Of a stretch of 64,000 bases of DNA, positions 59,033-64,000 are shown piece by piece (positions within the stretch are counted from its first letter, which is position 1; every line of letters starts with the position of its first letter). The stretch is from a virus: positions 1 to 64,000 of IMG/VR virus record IMGVR_UViG_3300017917_002644. One strand, written 5' to 3'. A program made the position numbers and the translations under genes. The notes under the pieces are model-generated. The model did not search any database. It was not told where the DNA came from and saw only the letters and a list, made by a program, of their open reading frames with translations.

Positions 59033-59581
59033 TTAATCAGGTATTTGATATCCTTTCCATTTCACTATTCCTGGTGCAGGTGGTGCAGGTGGTGGATATT
59101 GTGCTATAACACTGTAAGTTCCGGATACGGTAGTTAAATGTAATTTAGCTGAATTTATAAATGCGTTTAAGAATTGTTCGGGATTATTATTTGGTGGAAC
59201 TTTAATTGATGTCCATTTTCCAGGATTTATAACAATTCCCGCAGTTGTAGATATATTTTTAATTGAACCCGGAGCGGGTATTTTTGGTGGTGGAAATTTT
59301 GACATTTTACCACCAATCCAATAAATAATAACAGCAGGACCAACTACTTCTAAAAATGTTACAACTTTTGCTTTTTGAGTTTGTTCTAAAAATCTTATAA
59401 TAGATTCTTGCATCAATATAGGATTACCCTTTGCTAAAGGAACACCGTTTGCAGGGTCTTTGCCTGATTTAACTGCGGTATCATATGCAAATGTAAATGC
59501 TTTAGCAAAATCACTAATACTTTTGTAAGAGTTATTCTGCATCTGTGGCAATAATGTTTTTTTGAATGTACCCCAAGACAT
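59033..59581 (-). CDS. Baseplate-module protein with Pro-rich linkers, unknown
   Basis: In this 182-residue protein the N-terminal half is helical (FKKTLLPQMQNNSYKSISDF). A hydrophobic stretch VVTFLEVVGPAVIIYWIGG and a Pro-rich linker (KFPPPKIPAPGS) follow. The C-terminal half has KWTSIKVPPNNNPEQFLNAF and a terminal YPPPAPPAPGIVKWKGY. The hydrophobic piece could be a membrane segment or a core helix. It lies right after the hub-like gene, so a hub partner or tape-associated protein is possible. I do not recognise it. Confidence 0.68.
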   Translation of the reverse strand: MSWGTFKKTLLPQMQNNSYKSISDFAKAFTFAYDTAVKSGKDPANGVPLAKGNPILMQESIIRFLEQTQKAKVVTFLEVVGPAVIIYWIGGKMSKFPPPKIPAPGSIKNISTTAGIVINPGKWTSIKVPPNNNPEQFLNAFINSAKLHLTTVSGTYSVIAQYPPPAPPAPGIVKWKGYQIPD

Positions 59582-59584
59582 AGT

Positions 59585-60799
59585 TTATTTACTTAAAAAA
59601 TTTCTTGCAGATAGTAAAGTTTTTAACTTAGATTTAATTGAATTAAATTGAGCAGAATTTGTTGGTGCAACGGATGATGGACCGGATGGTGTCAAATATT
59701 GTTGTTTATTTATTGCATCAATTAATTCTCCTAATATTTTTACTAACTCTCCACCTAATACCATTTTTTGAACATCTGCCCCAGCATCACCTTCACCTGT
59801 ATTTTTTCCTAAAAATATTTTACCATTTTCTGAATTTAAAAATATTTGGTTTGCTCCTGCTGAATGGATTGTTACTTTGTTGTTTGAGTGTAGGTAAATT
59901 TCCTTTTCTGCATCTATTGAATAATTACCATCTGTTACTACACCCGTATTACCTCTACCAAAAATAATAAATTCGTATGCTTTTGATGAAAGTACAACTC
60001 TATCAGAATTTATAAAAACTTGGTCACCACTTAAATCTTTTGAGTTTGGAAAATCTTTAAATCCTACTCTTGTTTTTTTTACAGTTTCTACAAATGGAAC
60101 TTTAACTTTATTTGATGTTATGTAAATAGATGAACCATCTTTGTTTATATCTTCATCAACCAATTCTCCAATTTTTTTAGAATCTAACTCTGGATTTTGT
60201 TTGTTACGAATGAATATTGATGGAGATGATGTTTTACCATCTTCGGTTAAATGGAATTCACTAAAACGAATTGTGTTACCAACTCTACCACTTATAATAG
60301 TATCACCTTCTTTTGGGTTTAAGAATTTTATTTTTTCTTTTACCTGATATTGTTTTTCCTGTGATTTAGTTTGAGTTGGTGTCTGGTTTGGTGTTCCTGT
60401 ATTTTTAGTTTCTTTATATTCTTTACTTTTATCATCACCACTAACCTTTTCAACTTTCTTTTCTTTTGTTGCTTCAGAAGTTTTGTAATCTTCTCTATAA
60501 TTTGGATAATGTGTTATTGAATATGGCATCCAATAATAATCGTTTCCTATTTCTATTATTAAAACAGTTTCACCAACTATTGGAAATGTTATATTATTTT
60601 TATCAAATGGAAAAGCGTATCCTTCTAATTTAATAGAGTATTCTCTACTAAACTCAACTACTCCTAAAAAACGAACATCATTATCATCAAAATTGGAGTT
60701 ATTATTATATTTTTTAATAAAATCTCCAGTTTTATCTAATTTCTTATCCGATTTAAGATATACTTTTGTTACAGATGCTAAAAATGTTTCTTTTATCAT
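59585..60799 (-). CDS. gp5: Baseplate hub protein, gp5-like, without lysozyme
   Basis: In this 404-residue protein residues 1-115 form an OB-fold-like domain (VRFLGVVEFSREYSIKLEGY, FPIVGETVLIIEIGNDYYWM) as in T4 gp5. A polar Lys/Thr/Gln linker (about 115-155) follows where T4 has its lysozyme domain. The C-terminal part has repeated short strands (DRVVLSSKAYEFIIFGRGNT, EIYLHSNNKVTIHSAGANQI, FLNSENGKIFLGKNT), like the gp5 beta-helix spike. The hub therefore probably pierces the membrane mechanically, and peptidoglycan cleavage would need another protein. Confidence 0.82.
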   Translation of the reverse strand: MIKETFLASVTKVYLKSDKKLDKTGDFIKKYNNNSNFDDNDVRFLGVVEFSREYSIKLEGYAFPFDKNNITFPIVGETVLIIEIGNDYYWMPYSITHYPNYREDYKTSEATKEKKVEKVSGDDKSKEYKETKNTGTPNQTPTQTKSQEKQYQVKEKIKFLNPKEGDTIISGRVGNTIRFSEFHLTEDGKTSSPSIFIRNKQNPELDSKKIGELVDEDINKDGSSIYITSNKVKVPFVETVKKTRVGFKDFPNSKDLSGDQVFINSDRVVLSSKAYEFIIFGRGNTGVVTDGNYSIDAEKEIYLHSNNKVTIHSAGANQIFLNSENGKIFLGKNTGEGDAGADVQKMVLGGELVKILGELIDAINKQQYLTPSGPSSVAPTNSAQFNSIKSKLKTLLSARNFLSK

Positions 60800-60800
60800 T

Positions 60801-61205
60801 TTATAGTTTAGTTTTTATTTCCTCTATCTCAATTTGGATATCGTTTAATTTTTCTTTCTGCTCTTCTTCTACTTTGGATATTGTATCCTCCATCTCACTT
60901 AGTAATTGTTCTTTTTCTGCATCACTTAACCAACCATCTTCACCAATGCCCTTTGCTTCAGCTGCCGCTAATCTCTGTGCAATAGTTGCTAATTTAATTA
61001 AATGGTCATCGTTCTTTATTGATGCATCTATTAAATCTTTTATAATTGGTGCGATAACTGTTGCTTCTCCAACATTTTTAATCAACTTTCTTAAAGATTC
61101 AATCATATCAGATATGTTTTTCTTTTTGTTTTGTTGATTTTCGTAAATATCTTTAAATAATGATGATAAATTCTTACCATCAAATAATTGAAATTCCGTT
61201 GACAT
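60801..61205 (-). CDS. Helical protein paired with the hub gene
   Basis: This 134-residue, entirely helical, Glu/Lys-rich protein begins FQLFDGKNLSSLFKDIYENQ. Similar starts occur in T4-type marine phages immediately ahead of the gp5-like gene. The C-terminal 45 residues form a coiled coil (EQLLSEMEDTISKVEEEQKE). It is one base from the hub start, so the two are translated together. A hub assembly or chaperone role is inferred. Confidence 0.72.
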   Translation of the reverse strand: MSTEFQLFDGKNLSSLFKDIYENQQNKKKNISDMIESLRKLIKNVGEATVIAPIIKDLIDASIKNDDHLIKLATIAQRLAAAEAKGIGEDGWLSDAEKEQLLSEMEDTISKVEEEQKEKLNDIQIEIEEIKTKL

Positions 61206-61228
61206 AATTGTTTATTTTATACTAATAA

Positions 61229-62920
61229 TTATTTACTTATCAAATAATTCCCCATAACGAGATAATCCATATCGGAATTTAAGAATGTCCAAATTGCATC
61301 GTATGGAGAATTTGCCATAGTTTTACCTCTTAAATTGAATGATGTATTTAATAGAATTGGAGTTCCACTAACCTTTTCAAACTCTTTTAATAAATCGTAA
61401 TAGAGTGGGTTTTGTTCTCTTCTAACGGTTTGTATTCTTGCTGAACCATCAACGTGGGTTACCGATGGAATTGGTTTGTAATCAGTTACTTTAACCACCT
61501 GATTCATATAAGGAACTTCTTCTTCCGAAATAAAATACTTTTCAAAATCTTCAATAGTTACCGATGGTGCAAATGGTCGGAACATTTCCCTTTTTTTGAC
61601 AACCTTATTAATTCTATCTCTAATATCTTTAATATGTGGGTTACCCAATATAGAACGATTACCCAATGCTCTTGCACCAAATTCAGTTCTATTTTGAAAC
61701 CATCCTATAATATTACCTTCATTTATCAGTTTAGAAACTTTTTTAAGTAATGGTTTATCACCTAAAAATTCCCATCTATCTTTTCCAAAGTTTTCGGTTA
61801 TCCACATTTCAATAACTTCGTTATCATATTTAGGTCCTAAGTAAGGTGTTTGATTATCACCTCCTTCTACTTTTGGATTTCCTAATATATTGTGCCAATG
61901 ATATAAACAAGCTCCAATAGAAGAACCCGCATCAGATGGCGCGTATGGTATCCATACCGAATTGATTGCTGCGTGCTTTTTTATTTTACCGTTTGCAGTT
62001 CCGTTGTATGCACATCCTCCACCTAACACTAAGTTTTTGGAATCAACTTTGGATGCCAATCGGTTTAGAATAAAATAGAACTTTTTCTCATACCATTTTT
62101 GGAGTGATGCTGCCAAATCCATATGGTGTTGTTCTATCTTTTCTTCTGGTAATCTTGGTTCAAATCCTATTAGTTTATTTAATTCGTAAGTAAACATTTC
62201 TGTATTTGAATATTCCCAAGTGAAGTATTTTTTAACAACCTGAAAAAGATGTTTACTATTTCTTTCTATTTTATCAAAAACATACTCATATACTTTTGGG
62301 TCACCGTATGGTGCCAATCCCATAACTTTATATTCCCCACTATTTGGTTTGAATCCTAAGTAGGAGGTTATTGTGGAATAAACTAATCCCAAAGAATGTG
62401 GAAACTTTATATTATCTATTTCTTGGAACCCATTTTCATTACATACAGCAAATAATGCAGTATCCCACTCACCCACACCATCAATTGAAACCCCCAATGC
62501 TTCTTTGTATGGAGATGTGTAGTATGAAAAAGCAAGATGTGAATAATGGTGTTTTACATATACAATTTTACCATCATATCCAATTGTTTCTTTTAAATAG
62601 TTTTTTAAATCACCCTCTGTTTTAGAAAATGTTTCCTTGAAATCATTCCAAGTTTTGTTTTTAGAAATCCATCTTTTTCCTAATGTTTTAGAAACTCTAT
62701 CGTATTTTAATTCGGGTTCTTCATACCAACAAACTACATCTACATCACTAATTTTAACTTTTGCATAATCTAAACAGAATTGAATAGCCTGTAAAGGAAA
62801 AGAGTTATCGTGCTTAATGCCAGATAACTTCTCTTCTTCAATAGCTGCTATTACTTTTCCATCAATAACTATAACTGCTGATGAATCGTGATAAAATGCG
62901 GATAATCCTAATTGTATCAT
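61229..62920 (-). CDS. O-carbamoyltransferase, NodU/CmcH/TobZ family
   Basis: This 563-residue protein has an N-terminal Kae1-like fold with LGLSAFYHDSSAVIVIDG, YVKHHYSHLAFSY (metal His), ALGVSIDGVGEWDTA and LVLGGGCAYNGTANG, and a YrdC-like C-terminal part (GWFQNRTEFGARALGNRSIL, LLNTSFN). The family makes carbamoyl-adenylate from carbamoyl phosphate and ATP, then transfers the carbamoyl to a hydroxyl of a sugar. In T4-type phages it may modify a nucleotide sugar, hydroxymethyl base or fibre glycan. It sits next to the late sigma gene, 24 bases from the hub block. Confidence 0.93.
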   Translation of the reverse strand: MIQLGLSAFYHDSSAVIVIDGKVIAAIEEEKLSGIKHDNSFPLQAIQFCLDYAKVKISDVDVVCWYEEPELKYDRVSKTLGKRWISKNKTWNDFKETFSKTEGDLKNYLKETIGYDGKIVYVKHHYSHLAFSYYTSPYKEALGVSIDGVGEWDTALFAVCNENGFQEIDNIKFPHSLGLVYSTITSYLGFKPNSGEYKVMGLAPYGDPKVYEYVFDKIERNSKHLFQVVKKYFTWEYSNTEMFTYELNKLIGFEPRLPEEKIEQHHMDLAASLQKWYEKKFYFILNRLASKVDSKNLVLGGGCAYNGTANGKIKKHAAINSVWIPYAPSDAGSSIGACLYHWHNILGNPKVEGGDNQTPYLGPKYDNEVIEMWITENFGKDRWEFLGDKPLLKKVSKLINEGNIIGWFQNRTEFGARALGNRSILGNPHIKDIRDRINKVVKKREMFRPFAPSVTIEDFEKYFISEEEVPYMNQVVKVTDYKPIPSVTHVDGSARIQTVRREQNPLYYDLLKEFEKVSGTPILLNTSFNLRGKTMANSPYDAIWTFLNSDMDYLVMGNYLISK

Positions 62921-62923
62921 ATA

Positions 62924-63613
62924 CTAAATGTTTATATCACCATCATCCATAAATTGGTTAAACAACTCAATTTGTTTTTCTTTCATTTTATTTACAACCT
63001 TTGTTATGTAATGAGTTGGGTGACCTGTCATTTCCCTAATAAGTAGATATAAAGATTTTTTATTGAAATTTTCTATGTATTCTGCTCTTCTGAATAATTC
63101 TAAAACAGCATCTGCGATTTGCATATCTCTCTTTTTTGGGAAATGATTTTCTAAATGTTCATCCCAATATTCCAACATTCGTTTGTTGAATGTTTTGAAC
63201 TCATCGTTTTGCGTTTCTTCTTTCCAATTGTTTTCCGTATCCCAACCTTGTGGCATTTGAGACATGATATCGGTATCTTTGTATCGTTTGTAATTGGAAT
63301 TATTTGTGAGGATAAGATAGTTTCTTGCAACAATAGTAAAGTAAGAGAATGCTTTACCTTTACCTGCTTGATACATATGAATCTTTTCAATCATAAAGGC
63401 AACAACCTCACACATTACATCTTGAGGGTCATCATCAAAATAACTGAACTTCCATTTGTTGTAAACTATTTCTGCAAGTTTATCAAATGCAGGTTTAATC
63501 CTATCTTTATAGATTTTATCTTTTTCTAATTGGTTTTCGGAATTATTATACTCTATGATAGCATCTTCCGTATCTTTTGTAAAATATTGTTTATTTCTCG
63601 GTTTTCTCGGCAT
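62924..63613 (-). CDS. gp55: Late transcription sigma factor, T4 gp55-like
   Basis: In this 229-residue protein the central block GKAFSYFTIVARNYLILTN is the sigma region 2-like core seen in T4 gp55 (A-Y-I-T-Q-A-C-F-N-A-F). WKFSYFDDDPQDVMCEVVAF and FMIEKIHMYQAG precede it. The C-terminal helices (YLLIREMTGHPTHYITKVVN) may bind the promoter or coactivator; no separate gp33-like gene was recognised. This factor should direct host RNA polymerase to late promoters, perhaps the ATATTTATA boxes. It overlaps the upstream membrane gene by 23 bases. Confidence 0.85.
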   Translation of the reverse strand: MPRKPRNKQYFTKDTEDAIIEYNNSENQLEKDKIYKDRIKPAFDKLAEIVYNKWKFSYFDDDPQDVMCEVVAFMIEKIHMYQAGKGKAFSYFTIVARNYLILTNNSNYKRYKDTDIMSQMPQGWDTENNWKEETQNDEFKTFNKRMLEYWDEHLENHFPKKRDMQIADAVLELFRRAEYIENFNKKSLYLLIREMTGHPTHYITKVVNKMKEKQIELFNQFMDDGDINI

Positions 63614-63878
63614 CGTTCTGTTTGATTTTGAATTTTTCGATAGTTTCTTTTATTTGATAAAATATAGAACCTACTTCATCATCCTTCTCAAACATTTGAC
63701 GATTATCAATCTGTCTTAATGCCTCCAGTAATGCTTCGTTTCTTGTTAATTCAGTATCTATGAATTGGTTGTATTCTTCAACAACATCTTCATATTTTTC
63801 TAATTTCTTTAAAAGATTAATTGTAGCAAAAAATAATGCAACAATTAAAACTGATAATATTCCTATTGTTAATTCCAT
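63591..63878 (-). CDS. Small membrane-anchored coiled-coil protein
   Basis: In this 95-residue protein residues 4-24 are a membrane helix (TIGILSVLIVALFFATINLL). A coiled coil (YEDVVEEYNQFIDTELTRNE and onwards) and a Lys/Glu-rich tail follow. No signal peptidase site. It overlaps the sigma gene by 23 bases and is therefore translated with it. Similar short anchored proteins occur in other T4-type phages. Function unknown. Confidence 0.75.
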   Translation of the reverse strand: MELTIGILSVLIVALFFATINLLKKLEKYEDVVEEYNQFIDTELTRNEALLEALRQIDNRQMFEKDDEVGSIFYQIKETIEKFKIKQNDAEKTEK

Positions 63879-63879
63879 A

Positions 63880-64000
63880 TTATACTACCTCATATCCTTT
63901 TAAAAAATAATCATTTGCTTTTTTATATTTAACCTCAACCATTTCTCCTTGTGGTGATTTCATTACAATCCTATCGTTTCTACCAAAGTTGTTTTTTTTG
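63880..64000 (-). CDS. 3' end of an unknown gene, continues past right edge
   Basis: A frame of about 40 codons comes in from the right edge and ends with TAA at 63882-63880, one base before the ATG of the membrane gene. The visible C-terminus reads NNFGRNDRIVMKSPQGEMVE, then VKYKKANDYFLKGYEVV, a short basic beta-domain. The start is outside the window. Too little is visible for identification, but the close spacing shows it is part of the same transcript as the sigma factor. Confidence 0.6.
   Translation of the reverse strand, partial: KKNNFGRNDRIVMKSPQGEMVEVKYKKANDYFLKGYEVV

Noticed and set aside
1-64000. tRNA genes, CRISPR arrays, integrase or transposase genes
   Set aside because: All gaps are shorter than about 120 bases and contain no cloverleaf, spacer-repeat or recombinase-like sequence.

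Overview
This window looks like part of the genome of a strictly lytic, T4-type contractile-tailed phage. Recognisable T4 counterparts are the large terminase (gp17), portal (gp20), prohead protease (gp21), baseplate wedge proteins gp6 and gp25, a gp5-like hub, a gp55-like late sigma factor, a gp61-like primase and a fused gp47/gp46 recombination nuclease. The DNA is very AT-rich. Ribosome-binding sites of the AGGAGG type are essentially absent. Three near-identical promoters have the Bacteroidetes form (TTTG, 20 bases, TAnnTTTG). The host is therefore probably a member of the Bacteroidetes (Flavobacteriia-like), though this is an inference. No tRNA, rRNA, CRISPR array, integrase or insertion sequence was seen.

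Nearly every gene lies on the minus strand, so the window is transcribed from right to left. From the right edge the order is: a membrane protein and the gp55-like sigma factor; a carbamoyltransferase; the baseplate module (about 61.2 to 44 kb: hub, gp25, gp6 and several large beta-rich or coiled-coil virion proteins); a short replication and recombination block (T7-type endonuclease I, primase, SbcDC fusion, 43.9 to 39.4 kb); the only plus-strand gene, a small ribbon-helix-helix-like protein with phased operator-like repeats; an Ntn-hydrolase and a 1379-residue S74-type tail fibre; a glycan cluster of about 20 kb (34.2 to 14.4 kb); and the head and packaging module (14.3 kb to the left edge).

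The glycan cluster is the main accessory region. It has enzymes that could make and activate an unusual sugar or cyclitol: a HAD phosphatase, a GatZ-like aldolase, an AroE-like dehydrogenase, and a cupin, nucleotidyltransferase and kinase fusion. It also has three SGNH-type proteins, seven relatives of one glycosyltransferase-like family in a row, two fusions of a beta-4-galactosyltransferase-like domain with a LamG-like domain, a twitch-type radical SAM enzyme, a methyltransferase and two further glycosyltransferases. It sits directly downstream of the tail fibre gene. It may decorate the fibre or virion, or remodel the host surface.

The head module holds the two strongest novelty candidates. 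One is a textbook -1 frameshift signal (A AAA AAG, seven-base spacer, seven-base-pair hairpin) that would fuse a 103-residue EF-hand-like protein to a membrane-anchored extension. The other is a 1494-residue head-module protein whose domains (nucleotidyltransferase, Gly/Ala-rich hydrophobic region, zincin, zinc ribbon, lysine-dependent ligase) are separated by L-N-E tripeptides matching the cleavage rule of T4 gp21. This suggests a packaged polyprotein that is cut inside the prohead and injected with the DNA.
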